Shown: in pieces, positions 21,881 through 29,597 of the stretch
Numbering within the stretch: the stretch's first letter is position 1
Layout of the letters: each line of letters starts with the position of its first letter
NCBI GenBank assembly: GCA_031296115.1
Contig: JARLGI010000125.1
Span: 1-32,325, forward strand
Direction: 5' to 3'
Source of the DNA: Acidobacteriota bacterium
GTDB lineage: Bacteria > Acidobacteriota > Terriglobia > Terriglobales > Acidobacteriaceae
DNA length: 32,325 bases
Notes under the pieces: generated by a model
What the model was told of the DNA's origin: nothing
Database searches by the model: none
What the model saw: only the letters and a program-made list of their open reading frames with translations
Position numbers and translations under genes: made by a program

Positions 21881-22735
21881 CTACTGGTTCGAGAGCTCGG
21901 GCCAGTCACGCATCATAACAACCTTGGTGTAAGCGACGCGGAACCCTTTCCGCTCCATGTTGCGCTGCGAGCCGCTGCCCGGCTGCGTGCTGACCACAGC
22001 ATACTCGCAGCCCGCAAGGGCGGCTTCCTGCAGACGCTGCGCAATCAGCGCGCTCTGCACGCCGCGCCGGCGGAATTCCGGCAGAGTTGAACTCCCGCAC
22101 AAAGCAAGAATGCGCGCCTGGGGCAGGATGCGCCCGGCGCTCCCGCCGGCAATTTCGCCGTCCAGCCGGGCCAGGAATGCCAGGTTGCCGGGCACGCCGG
22201 AAAAGCCGAGCAGGAAATTATCCTCGACCGGCACCACGTCTGAAAAGCCTTGCGCGAGCGCCCGCATCCACGGCCTATCGGTTGCGGGAGTAACACGCTC
22301 AATGGTCACGCCTGCCGGGCGCGGCGCTGGCTCCTCGGCGCTGATTCGCCGGATGAGCACGGAGTTAAACTCGGCTACGCGATAGCCGCGCCGTCCGAGC
22401 AACGCCAGCAGCGACGGGTCGGCCAGGGGTGATACCACAATGGCGGACGTCACTCTCCGGCTGCGGAAGAACTGCTCGACGCGGCCCACATCGTCGCTGG
22501 TAACTGCTCCATACTGACCCATACCGAGGACCTGGTTGGCGGGATAGGCCGGACCGCCGAAGAATGCCGTGCCTCCGGCGATTTCCTCCCATGCGATCGC
22601 CTGCAACGGGTTGGCATGCCGCATCGACTCCACCCATTCCGGCGTCATGGTCTCCGCCATTTCCAGGCGGCGGGCGAAATCGAGGTCGACAAAATCAGGC
22701 AGAGACTGGGCGAGAACAGCTTGTACTTCAGACAT
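21881..22735 (-). CDS. GNAT-family N-acetyltransferase (two-lobed)
   Basis: A 284-residue protein. The C-terminal half is a GNAT domain with the acetyl-CoA segment STLPEFRRRGVQSALIAQRL and the closing beta-strand region STQPGSGSQRNMERKGFRV. The N-terminal half is a degenerate GNAT-like lobe (VEQFFRSRRVTSAIVVSPLADPSLLALLGRRGYRV). Substrate is unknown. The start was set at ATG 22735 because GGAG lies 6 nt upstream; a longer reading to 22921 would overlap the upstream gene. It lies 175 bp downstream of the FAD oxidase gene; that gap contains a TACACT box but no gene. Confidence 0.82.
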   Translation of the reverse strand: MSEVQAVLAQSLPDFVDLDFARRLEMAETMTPEWVESMRHANPLQAIAWEEIAGGTAFFGGPAYPANQVLGMGQYGAVTSDDVGRVEQFFRSRRVTSAIVVSPLADPSLLALLGRRGYRVAEFNSVLIRRISAEEPAPRPAGVTIERVTPATDRPWMRALAQGFSDVVPVEDNFLLGFSGVPGNLAFLARLDGEIAGGSAGRILPQARILALCGSSTLPEFRRRGVQSALIAQRLQEAALAGCEYAVVSTQPGSGSQRNMERKGFRVAYTKVVMMRDWPELSNQ

Positions 22736-22910
22736 TGGAAACTCCTGCAGACGGTTGGGACAGACTGGTGGATTGGACCTCTGGCGAGGCGATGACAGGG
22801 CGGAGTCGGTTAGCGGACGGCGATGGTCACAGGCGGCTCGCCATGCAGTGTAGCGCAACGGGCGTCTCTCCGGAAGGCCACCTTTGCGCCAGAAGACGGC
22901 TTCCGCCTGG

Positions 22911-24305
22911 CTACGAGCCACTTCCTGCGACTGTTCCCGCTTGCTCCGACAGGAGCGCCGCGAAGAACGGGTTCAACATTCGCCCGTTGGGATCCACGGT
23001 GCGCACCCAGTCGGAGAACTCCTGCCAGCGCTCGCCGAACGCCGCCTCCACATGCTTGCGCTCGATGAACGGGCTCTGGTTCAGCAGCGGAAAACCATTT
23101 CTCTCATAAGCGAACTCATTGAACTCGCGCAAGAAGTTGTGCCAGGCGGTGTTGTCGGTGCTGGCGTGAATGGGGTCGATGGAAAAGACATCACCGTCGT
23201 GTGTGTAGGACAACAGCGAGTGCTGATCGCGCCGGATGAAATAGGCGCCCAGCGGCATGTTGCAGCGGAAGCCGGTGGCTTTGAAGTGCCGCTCGGCGAA
23301 GTCGAGGTAAGCCAGCAGCGTGCTGAGCCATTCCCCGCGGGGAAAGGCCCAGAAGGTAAACGCATATCGGGCCGACTGGGGCGTGTTGTGGTAATCGACG
23401 GTCTTGTCCGGGGCCAGCATGCTAATGCCGTGGACGAGATGGAGAGTGGAGTAGACCAGCCTCTCGGCGTCGAACAGGCCCTGTTCGGCGTCATCGCGCA
23501 GCTTCTTGTCGGTAAGGAACTGGTCGATCAGCCGGCTGGCATGTGCTCCCGAGTAGCTCCACAGCCGGCGGCGCGCCGCGCCCATGAGCGAGCCGAAGAT
23601 GCCGGGGTCCTCGACACGGTGACGGCTCTGGAAGATTGCCATCCTGCCCAGCGTCCAGCAAATCAGCCCTTCCGAGGTGTCAATGATGGCGTCCACTTCC
23701 TCTTGCGTCAGTTCGTCGACCGGGCGCGGCAGGTAGGTGAAGTGCAGGGCCTCGATGGGCTTGATGCGGAACGTGACTTCATACACGATCCCGCATAGTC
23801 CGTGACTGGCCCGCATGCGGCGCAGCAGGTCCGGGCTGCCGGCCTCGGAAGCCTCTGCGAGCTCGCCACTCGGCGTCACCCACTTGATGCTCGTGAGATA
23901 AGAATTGAACTGCCCGAACTCGATGCCATCCAGCGCGTCCTTGCTATGGCAGCAGGCGGCAGCGCCCAGCGTCATGTTGCCGATTTCAATGTTGGTCATG
24001 AACTGCAGGTTCTGCGCGCGCAGCGCCTTCGAGGCCTCGATGACCTGCAGGCCTCCCTGCGCCGTGAGGGTCATGTTCGCGCTATCGATGCTGACCACCT
24101 GCGCCATGCGCGACATGTTGACGATAGTGCCATCAGACGAAGCGCAGGGCGTCAGCGAGTGGTAGCTGCCCATCGCGCGCACCGGGCCGGGATAGCGCGC
24201 CGCGTCGCTCAGAACGGCCTGGATCTCTTCCACCGTCTGCGGATAAACCAGTTGCTGGGGAGAGGTGGTGATGCTCCCGTCATAATTCACGATCGGTTCA
24301 GCCAT
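22911..24305 (-). CDS. FAD-linked oxidase, aldonolactone-oxidase-like
   Basis: A 464-residue flavoprotein of the VAO/PCMH superfamily. The FAD-binding part has TVEEIQAVLSDAARYPGPV, then RAMGSYHSLTPCASSDGTIV, where the His of the G-x-x-HS segment is the usual site of covalent flavin attachment, and later GNMTLGAAACCHSKDALDG and RASHGLCGIVYEVTFRI. The C-terminus ends with WVRTVDPNGRMLNPFF, the pattern of gulono/arabinono-lactone oxidases, which oxidise sugar lactones with oxygen. It lacks a signal peptide. The exact sugar cannot be told. A TATACT box lies 28 nt upstream of the start (24334-24339). Confidence 0.85.
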   Translation of the reverse strand: MAEPIVNYDGSITTSPQQLVYPQTVEEIQAVLSDAARYPGPVRAMGSYHSLTPCASSDGTIVNMSRMAQVVSIDSANMTLTAQGGLQVIEASKALRAQNLQFMTNIEIGNMTLGAAACCHSKDALDGIEFGQFNSYLTSIKWVTPSGELAEASEAGSPDLLRRMRASHGLCGIVYEVTFRIKPIEALHFTYLPRPVDELTQEEVDAIIDTSEGLICWTLGRMAIFQSRHRVEDPGIFGSLMGAARRRLWSYSGAHASRLIDQFLTDKKLRDDAEQGLFDAERLVYSTLHLVHGISMLAPDKTVDYHNTPQSARYAFTFWAFPRGEWLSTLLAYLDFAERHFKATGFRCNMPLGAYFIRRDQHSLLSYTHDGDVFSIDPIHASTDNTAWHNFLREFNEFAYERNGFPLLNQSPFIERKHVEAAFGERWQEFSDWVRTVDPNGRMLNPFFAALLSEQAGTVAGSGS

Positions 24306-24428
24306 GTGCGGTACCCCAAGGGAAAGTAGGCGAAGTATACACTGAGATTTTTGGTGGCGGGAGTTGGGTAGGGCCCAGCGGTTTAACCCAGTGAAACCAC
24401 GCTCGAAGTCTGCTAACGTTGTTCTGTT

Positions 24429-24698
24429 ATGTGCCGCAATATCAAGACGCTTTTCAACTTCGAGCCGCCCGTAACCGACGACGAGGTGCGGGCTGCCTCG
24501 CTGCAGTTCGTGCGAAAAATCAGCGGTTTCACCAGGCCGTCGAAGACCAACGAAGCTGCGTTTACCGCCGCCGTCGACGAGATAGCCGCGGTCTCGGCCC
24601 GCTTTCTCCGCTCGCTCGAGACCAGCGCTCCGCCGAAGAACCGCGAAGAAGAGGCCGCGAAGGCCAGGGCCCGCGCCGCCGAGCGGTTCGCTTCCTGA
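24429..24698 (+). CDS. DUF2277 family protein
   Basis: An 89-residue protein that begins MCRNIKTLFNFEPPVTDDEV and continues with AASLQFVRKISGFTRPSKTN, the invariant pattern of DUF2277 proteins, widespread and uncharacterised. It is small, soluble and all-helical, and ends in a charged helix (NREEEAAKARARAAERFAS). The conserved Cys2 after the initiator Met is kept. It is divergent from the FAD oxidase gene, 123 bp apart, and no function should be inferred from the pairing. Confidence 0.9.
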   Translation: MCRNIKTLFNFEPPVTDDEVRAASLQFVRKISGFTRPSKTNEAAFTAAVDEIAAVSARFLRSLETSAPPKNREEEAAKARARAAERFAS

Positions 24699-24778
24699 GG
24701 TAGCGCGATAGTTTGCCGCGCGTAGTCATCCTTGGTGCCAGCCCCGCGCACGGACGTGGGGAATACACGGTTATTCGC

Positions 24779-25020
24779 TTGACGAATCGCCAGAACCCGC
24801 TAGTATGGCTTCTATTCCGGTACTCACTCTTCCTAGACCGTCATTGCAGCTCGCGTCGGAACCAGCACCCGTTCCGATGGCATGATTGATTTTCCAACTG
24901 GTTAAGCTGTCGGCGTTCAATTCCATCGCCTTGCATGCAAGTCAGAAGAAAAGCATCGGTTGCTCTCCTTTCTTTTGAACCAGGCATTCTCTGCAACTAA
25001 ATTTTTGGAGGCTAGGATCT
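24779..25020 (+). promoter_or_regulatory. Promoter and long untranslated leader with hairpin
   Basis: TTGACG (24779-24784), 16-bp spacer, TAGTAT (24801-24806): a strong sigma-70-type promoter. It predicts a leader of about 208 nt before ATG 25021. Inside is a perfect 7-bp inverted repeat TCGGAAC / GTTCCGA (24856-24877), and a GGAGG Shine-Dalgarno lies 9 nt before the ATG (25007-25011). Nothing else recognisable lies in 24699-25020. Confidence 0.6.
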
Positions 25021-25890
25021 ATGAAAACATTTACCGCGTTTTCGTTGGGGTTATTTCTGCTCTTCGCCGGGCTGGGCACGGGAGCAGCGCAGGACAAGTC
25101 TGGCATGACGGCTCCGCCGAAGGTCCTTGTCGTCCAGGTCGAGATGGTGAAACCGGGCAAGTCCGGCGCCCCGCACTTGAAGACCGAGAGCGCCTTCGTG
25201 AAGGCTTTCCAGGACGCCAAGTGGAGCACACCCTATCTCGCGATGGATTCCCTTTCCGGCCCGTCACGCTCCCTGTTCCTGAGCGGCTACGATTACTTCG
25301 CGGCCTGGGAGAAGGACAACCTGGCCGTGCAGAAGAACGCGGCCCTTTCGGCCGCCATTGATCGCGCCGCGGTAGCCGATGGCGAACTGCTCAGCGGCTA
25401 CGAATCCAGCACCCTGGTGTACCGCGAAGATCTCAGTCTTCGCGCCAATGGCGATATCTCGCAGATGCGCTATATGGAAATCTCCCGCTTCAAAATCCGG
25501 CCCGGGCACGAGAAGGAATGGGAAACCCTGGCCAAGATGTATATCGATGGCTACCAGAAGATACCCAATGGGCACTGGGCCACCTACGAGTCGATGTATG
25601 GCATGGACAACGGCGGCGTGTACCTCGTGTTCACGCCCATGAAGTCCATGGCGGAAATCGACAGCGGCTTTGCTGACTCCAAGACATTCTCTACCGCGAT
25701 GGGCGACGACGGGATGAAGAAGCTGGCGGACCTTGCGGCCTCCTGCATTGAGCAGAGCCGCACGAACCTGTTCCAGTTCAATCCCAAGATGTCGTTCCCC
25801 TCCGAGCGCTGGATCAAGGTCGATCCTTCGTTCTGGAAGCCTAGGATGGCCGCTCCTGAGAAGAAGACGGAAGCGAAACCGGCGCAGTAA
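25021..25890 (+). CDS. Exported protein with two ferredoxin-like (dimeric alpha-beta barrel) repeats
   Basis: A 289-residue protein with a clear signal peptide (MKTFTAFSLGLFLLFAGLGT, cleavage near GAAQ). Two halves look homologous: KVLVVQVEMVKPGKSGAPHL ... AFVKAFQDAK and MRYMEISRFKIRPGHEKEW ... YIDGYQKIP. The pattern of a strand, then GxE/H, then a helix suggests NIPSNAP or antibiotic-monooxygenase-like folds; that is a structural guess. The tail (APEKKTEAKPAQ) is disordered. GGAGG at 25007 supports the start. Function is unknown; it is preceded by an unusually long leader. Confidence 0.75.
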   Translation: MKTFTAFSLGLFLLFAGLGTGAAQDKSGMTAPPKVLVVQVEMVKPGKSGAPHLKTESAFVKAFQDAKWSTPYLAMDSLSGPSRSLFLSGYDYFAAWEKDNLAVQKNAALSAAIDRAAVADGELLSGYESSTLVYREDLSLRANGDISQMRYMEISRFKIRPGHEKEWETLAKMYIDGYQKIPNGHWATYESMYGMDNGGVYLVFTPMKSMAEIDSGFADSKTFSTAMGDDGMKKLADLAASCIEQSRTNLFQFNPKMSFPSERWIKVDPSFWKPRMAAPEKKTEAKPAQ

Positions 25891-26142
25891 GATTCACGCA
25901 CCCCTGCTGCACGCCTGGCCGAGGCGCTCATGGTGGAACCAATCGATGGTTACAAAGTCGTGTTCGCTTTGGCTGAGGTTGATCCCGCGTTCGCCACTCG
26001 CGAAATACTGGTTGCTGATAAGCGCGACGGCAAGCCGCTGGACGCGAAAGAAGGCCCGCTGCGAATCGTAGCGCCGGGAGACAAGCGGGCGGCGCGATGG
26101 GTGCGCCAAGTCACCACTCTGAGAATTGTGGTTGTGAAATGA
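25891..26142 (+). pseudogene. C-terminal fragment of a molybdopterin-binding oxidoreductase
   Basis: Continues in the frame of the preceding gene after its stop. ARLAEALMVEPIDGYKVVFA, then LAEVDPAF, VADKRDGKPLDAKEGP and IVAPGDKRAARWVRQV match, from memory, the last third of the small sulfite-oxidase-like molybdopterin domain proteins (DGY-VVFALAE ... DGKPL ... PGDK-ARWVR). The N-terminal cofactor-binding part with its cysteine is missing, so it cannot work as that enzyme. A 70-residue product could still start at ATG 25930. Its TGA overlaps the start of the following acetyltransferase (ATGA, 26139-26142). Confidence 0.6.
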
Positions 26143-26771
26143 GCGTGCCCACCGATCCCCTCGTACTGCAAGGCCGGCACGTTCGCCTCGAACCGCTCAG
26201 CCATCACCACGTTGAGGCGCTGGTCGCCGCTTCGGCCGCCGACCCTTCGCTCTATCAGTGGAGCACCGTGCCGCGCGGCGAGGTCGAGACCTCGCGCTAT
26301 GTAGAAACCGCCCTCGCCTGGCGCGACGCTGGCACGGCCGTGCCTTTCGCGACGGTCCGCCTCGAGGACGGCGCCGTCATCGGCTCGACCCGCTTCTTCG
26401 ACATCGAGCACTGGGCCCGGCCGCAGGGCCATCCGCGCCACGGCCGGCGCGACCCCGACGTCGGCGAGGTCGGCTACACCTGGCTGGCCAGCTCGGCCAT
26501 CCGCACCGCCATCAACACCGAGGCCAAGCTGCTGATGCTGACCCACGCCTTCGAAAGCTGGGATGTGCTGCGAGTCTGCCTGCACACCGATGCGCGCAAT
26601 GAGCGGTCGCGCGCGGCCATCGAGCGCATTGGCGGAAAGTTCGAAGGGGTACTCCGCGCTCATCGCCTCGCGGTTGACAACACCCCGCGGGACTCCGCGC
26701 GCTATTCCATCGTGGCCGCCGAGTGGCCTGAGGTGAAGCAGCGCCTGGCGCAGCGTCTGAAGCAAACCTGA
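26139..26771 (+). CDS. GNAT acetyltransferase, RimJ/RimL-like
   Basis: A 210-residue acetyltransferase. It begins LVLQGRHVRLEPLSHHHVEA, the usual opening of the RimJ/RimL branch. Central parts include VPFATVRLEDGAVIGSTRFF and DVGEVGYTWLASSAIRTAIN, where a GNAT beta-bulge and the helix for acetyl-CoA are expected, then LMLTHAFESWDVLRVCLHTDARNERSRAAIERIGGKFEG split here as LMLTHAFESWDVLRV and NERSRAAIERIGGKFEG. Branch members acetylate N-termini of ribosomal or other proteins or small molecules. The start ATG overlaps the stop of the molybdopterin fragment. An IS110-type remnant begins just after its stop. Confidence 0.85.
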   Translation: MSVPTDPLVLQGRHVRLEPLSHHHVEALVAASAADPSLYQWSTVPRGEVETSRYVETALAWRDAGTAVPFATVRLEDGAVIGSTRFFDIEHWARPQGHPRHGRRDPDVGEVGYTWLASSAIRTAINTEAKLLMLTHAFESWDVLRVCLHTDARNERSRAAIERIGGKFEGVLRAHRLAVDNTPRDSARYSIVAAEWPEVKQRLAQRLKQT

Positions 26772-27357
26772 ACAGCGCGTTTTGCAGCCAGATGAATTCG
26801 CCACAGTGCCATTTCGCGATCCACCAAAGCGCCGAACGACTCTATGAGCAACTGGACTAGATGCAACGATTGCGCCGACTGGCCCGGCACGATCTGTTGG
26901 TAGAAAGTCGCAAGCATTCCATCAGCGACAAGCTGCGGCAGATTCCATACGTAGGGCCGATCCCGGCGGCGCTGCTGATTACATTGCTCCAAATTCCACA
27001 TCGTTTTCGCACCAAGCGGCAGCTGTGGGCCTACAACGGACTGGCCCTGGAGATTCACACCAGCGGGGACTACGGCTACCGCGAAGGCCAACTGCGCGCT
27101 CGAAGAAACTGATCTCCAGTCGCGGCCTGAACAAGGACCACAACCACGATCTGAAAGGTCTATTCAAAGCTACGGCCACCATGGCGAGCATGCGCCCCGG
27201 GCCGTTCCGCGAGTTCTACCTGGAATTGCTGGCCAAAGGTATGAAGACAGCCAGGGCTCGTTTCACGCTGGCGCGTAAGATCGCAGCGATTACGCTGACA
27301 CTCTGGAAGAAGGGAGAAAGCTTCGACGCTGAGAAACTAAAACAGCAAGCAGCTTGA
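26772..27357 (+). pseudogene. Decayed IS110/IS1111-family transposase (C-terminal half)
   Basis: Encodes the Transposase_20 half of an IS110-type enzyme: KLRQIPYVGPIPAALLITLL, then HRFRTKRQLWAYNGLALE, then RGLNKDHNHDLKGLFKATAT and a C-terminus ending FDAEKLKQQAA. The N-terminal DEDD/RuvC-like half is absent. A TAG stop (26858-26860) interrupts the frame before MQRLRRLARHDL, and a frameshift near 27100 separates EGQLRA from RSKKLISSRG. It cannot make an active transposase. The left break lies directly after the acetyltransferase stop, so the 5' part of the IS was lost by deletion. Confidence 0.85.
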
Positions 27358-27505
27358 GCGTCTCTGCCGAAGAACCTCTGCTCTCCGCCGATCTTGCGGA
27401 GGACGACCTGTCGGTTCTGAGAGACGCTCGGGGTCGAGGGCGAGTATGAGGATGGCCTATAGGCATGGTGCCTCCGGCACCCAGTCTCTGTGATAACCCT
27501 ATGCC
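27357..27505 (+). ncRNA. Candidate IS1111-type bridge/seek RNA remnant
   Basis: Directly after the transposase stop there is a nested three-stem structure: AGCGTCTCT / AGAGACGCT (27357-27365 with 27420-27428), AGAACC / GGTTCT (27371-27376 with 27413-27418), CTCCGC / GCGGAG (27383-27388 with 27396-27401), with asymmetric internal loops between them. A second element follows: GGCAT / ATGCC (27462-27466 with 27501-27505) around a perfect GGTGCC-TCC-GGCACC hairpin (27467-27481). IS1111-group elements are known to encode a guide RNA (bridge or seek RNA) in the non-coding region after the transposase gene, whose internal loops pair with donor and target DNA. The structure is seen; the RNA identity is inferred. 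Confidence 0.4.
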
Positions 27506-27765
27506 CCCTCGGACAACCCGAAAAAGCCGTAGGCCACGAGCCTCAGATAGAACCATGGTTGACACCGTACAACCGGGACGCTTGCTCCGTTTCGCAAACC
27601 GATTGGCGTCGTCGCATCACAGAAAGTCATGCCGAAAGGCGAAGAGGTGAGGTCCGTACCACCGCAGAACGTGTCGCCCGGCGCACTGGGGCTGGAAGTC
27701 GAGGAAATCTCCTCCCATTCCGGTCGTGGGAGAAGTGTTTCTCTTGACATTCCCCTTTATAGAAC
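27506..27765 (+). mobile_element. Remaining non-coding end of the IS110/IS1111-type element
   Basis: No convincing gene lies here. A stem CTCCCA / TGGGAG (27712-27717 with 27727-27732) is followed by TTGACA at 27744-27749, pointing outwards. IS110-type elements often carry an outward -35 at one end that forms a promoter with the other end in the circular intermediate. The exact right boundary is not visible; the 27766-27858 stretch up to the SDR gene holds only its probable -10 box (TAGCTT, 27843-27848). Confidence 0.45.
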
Positions 27766-27858
27766 AGGCCGTCGCACCCGGTTGTCCCTTCGCTCCTTCC
27801 CGGCACCCCTGTGAGCCGACTGACGCCGCCCCTCGGTTGTGGTAGCTTTCGGGAAGCC

Positions 27859-28635
27859 ATGACCTCTCATCCCACGCTGTCGCTTGATGGAAAGATCGCC
27901 CTCGTCACCGGAGGCTCGCGCGGCATCGGCGCTGCCACCGTGCGGATGTTCGCGCAGGCCGGAGCCCGCGTCGCCTTCAATTATCAGCGCGCGAAAACCG
28001 CTGCCGAGCAACTCGTCCAGGAATGTGGCGCCGACTTCTGCCATGCGGTCGAGGCCGATCTCACGGGAATGGCCAACGCCGGGCCGCTGGTGCGCGCCGC
28101 CGTCGAGCGCTTTGGCGGACTCGACGTGCTGGTGGTGAACCACGGCATCTGGGGCGCCGACGACGTCGCCATCGACCGCATGCCCGACGAGCAGTGGCGG
28201 CACACGCTCGCCGTCAACCTCGACAGCACCTTTGCCCTGGTGAAGCATGCGGTGGCGCAGATGAAACGGCAGGCGCGCGGCGGCCACATCGTTTTGGTCA
28301 GCTCGACCGCCGGGCAGCGCGGCGAGGCCTTCCACGCCGACTACGCCGCCACCAAGGGCGCGATTATCAGCATGACCAAGGGGCTCTCGACCGAGCTGGC
28401 GCCCGATGGCATCTACGTGAACTGCGTCGCGCCGGGCTGGGTGCTGACCGACATGACGGCCGGCGCGCTCGACGACAAGCCGCGCCGCGCCGAAATCTTC
28501 TCCAAAATTCCTCTCGGCCGCGTGGCCGGGCCGGAAGAGATCGCCGCGCCCATCCTGTTTCTGTGTACGAAACACGCCGGCTTCATCACCGGCGAGATCT
28601 TCAACGTCAACGGCGGCGCCGTGCTGGTGGGATGA
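27859..28635 (+). CDS. SDR-family oxidoreductase (FabG-like)
   Basis: A 258-residue classical short-chain dehydrogenase/reductase. It has the cofactor motif TGGSRGIG at 17-24, NHG in place of the usual NAG, the catalytic Ser149 (in LVSSTAG), and Tyr162-x-x-x-Lys166 (YAATK), plus APGWVLTDM and the C-terminal FITGEIFNVNGG. Arg21 suggests NADP(H) preference. Many such proteins are called FabG, but this one stands alone, without fatty acid genes, so the substrate is unknown. ATG 27859 was chosen over an upstream GTG (27811) because it matches the family and lies 10 nt after a TAGCTT box. Confidence 0.88.
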   Translation: MTSHPTLSLDGKIALVTGGSRGIGAATVRMFAQAGARVAFNYQRAKTAAEQLVQECGADFCHAVEADLTGMANAGPLVRAAVERFGGLDVLVVNHGIWGADDVAIDRMPDEQWRHTLAVNLDSTFALVKHAVAQMKRQARGGHIVLVSSTAGQRGEAFHADYAATKGAIISMTKGLSTELAPDGIYVNCVAPGWVLTDMTAGALDDKPRRAEIFSKIPLGRVAGPEEIAAPILFLCTKHAGFITGEIFNVNGGAVLVG

Positions 28636-28734
28636 GCCTGCGAAAAACTTAGCCGCAGCACCAGGGATTGAGATACCCTGACCGTGTGCTCTCAGGTTGA
28701 GCGACCGAATGTCACAGGAGACATCAAATCAGCA

Positions 28735-28983
28735 ATGACAGACCGCAAAGCACCACGCGGCACGAGGAGTAACCAAGTGCGCTTCTCCATTGAGATTGAA
28801 CGCGAAGCCGACGGACGGTGGATTGCCGAGATTCCCGCCATCCCGGGTGTGCTGGCTTATGGCCGGAGTGAGATGCAGGCGCGCGCAAAAGTATATGCAC
28901 TGGCTCTTCGGGTAATCGCTGACCAGGTCGAGAAGTCCGGGAGGGTCCCCAAGTCCCTCAGCCTGGTGTGCGCCTCGGCGTGA
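28735..28983 (+). CDS. hicB: HicB-like antitoxin
   Basis: An 82-residue HicB domain: VRFSIEIEREADGRWIAEIP, then AIPGVLAYGRSEMQARAKVY and ALALRVIADQVEK. This is the partial RNase-H-like fold that binds and blocks the HicA toxin and usually represses its own operon. There is no C-terminal DNA-binding domain, as in short HicB forms. ATG 28735 is a compromise: AGGAG at 28716-28720 is 14 nt away, and a GTG at 28684 would add 17 residues. Its stop overlaps the hicA start (GTGA, 28980-28983), the usual coupled arrangement but with antitoxin first. Confidence 0.8.
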   Translation: MTDRKAPRGTRSNQVRFSIEIEREADGRWIAEIPAIPGVLAYGRSEMQARAKVYALALRVIADQVEKSGRVPKSLSLVCASA

Positions 28984-29199
28984 GCAACTGGCCGAGCACG
29001 AAGGCGAATCGAGTTTAACAAAGCGCTGCTGGCGATTGGCTGGTGTCCGGTTTTTCAAACCGGGTTCCATATCAAGCTGCGCCACCGCGATGGAAAGCTC
29101 CCCGACTACATCTGGCCTTTCCATCCCAATGTCGAGATTGGCCCTCGAATGCTGGCGAGAATTGCCAAGCATACTGCCTTGCGTCCTCGCGACCTCTGA
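28980..29199 (+). pseudogene. hicA: HicA-like toxin gene with a +1 frameshift
   Basis: GTG 28980 opens MSNWPSTKANRV, a typical HicA N-terminus, and then meets TAA. One base further on, the rest of HicA continues in the +1 frame: NKALLAIGWCPVFQTGFHIK, LRHRDGKLPDYIWPF, EIGPRMLARIAKHT and the C-terminal RPRDL. Alignment across the break is exact if one T of GTTTAAC is skipped. The usual GSH active-site segment reads GFH (TTC for TCC), keeping the catalytic His but losing the Ser. HicA is an mRNA interferase with a dsRNA-binding-like fold. Two changes in such a small gene point to an inactive toxin, unless the frameshift is programmed or an assembly error. Confidence 0.75.
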
Positions 29200-29590
29200 C
29201 TCGCTCCTTGCGGAAGGAAAGATCACCTCAGAGGACGCCGAGCGTCTGCTCGACAAGCTGGCAGCGGTGAAGGAGCCGGTGGACAACGCTGCGTCGGCCC
29301 AGCCGGAAGCGACGGCCGCTGACGCGAAGTCGCGCAAGTATCTGCGCATCGTCGTCGGCAACGACGCCGGCAAGGACGTGAACATGCGCGTGCCGCTCAG
29401 CTTCCTGCGCTCCGGCGTGGGGCTCATTGGCGTGCTGCCGCCGCGCGTGACGCAGAAACTGTCGGACAAGGGCTTCAACCTGGAGGCGCTGTCAGGCTTG
29501 CAGGGCGACAAACTGAACCAGGTGCTGAACGAGCTGTGCGTCGACATCGACAGCGATGACGACAAGCACGTGCACATCTTCTGCGAGTAA
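29129..29590 (+). CDS. SHOCT-like domain protein lacking its native 5' end
   Basis: From about 29200 the frame encodes a recognisable SHOCT-like helix hairpin (LLAEGKITSEDAERLLDKL), a linker, then a beta domain (KYLRIVVGNDAGKDVNMRVP, LSFLRSGVGLIGVLPPRV) and the C-terminal CVDIDSDDDKHVHIFCE. Proteins of this type usually start about ten residues before the hairpin; here that point is occupied by the end of hicA in another frame. ATG 29129 lies in frame but within hicA sequence, so the first ~24 residues are an out-of-frame reading of hicA. The true start, if any, is unknown; TTG 29162 is another candidate. Function is unknown. Confidence 0.6.
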   Translation: MSRLALECWRELPSILPCVLATSDSLLAEGKITSEDAERLLDKLAAVKEPVDNAASAQPEATAADAKSRKYLRIVVGNDAGKDVNMRVPLSFLRSGVGLIGVLPPRVTQKLSDKGFNLEALSGLQGDKLNQVLNELCVDIDSDDDKHVHIFCE

Positions 29591-29597
29591 ACAAGGC

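Noticed and set aside
22911..23798. A 304-codon plus-strand ORF opposite the FAD oxidase
   Set aside because: Antisense of the oxidase; no recognisable domain.
27465..27814. Overlapping small ORFs in the region after the IS110-type transposase
   Set aside because: None has a Shine-Dalgarno or a family pattern; the region is better explained as the non-coding end of the element.
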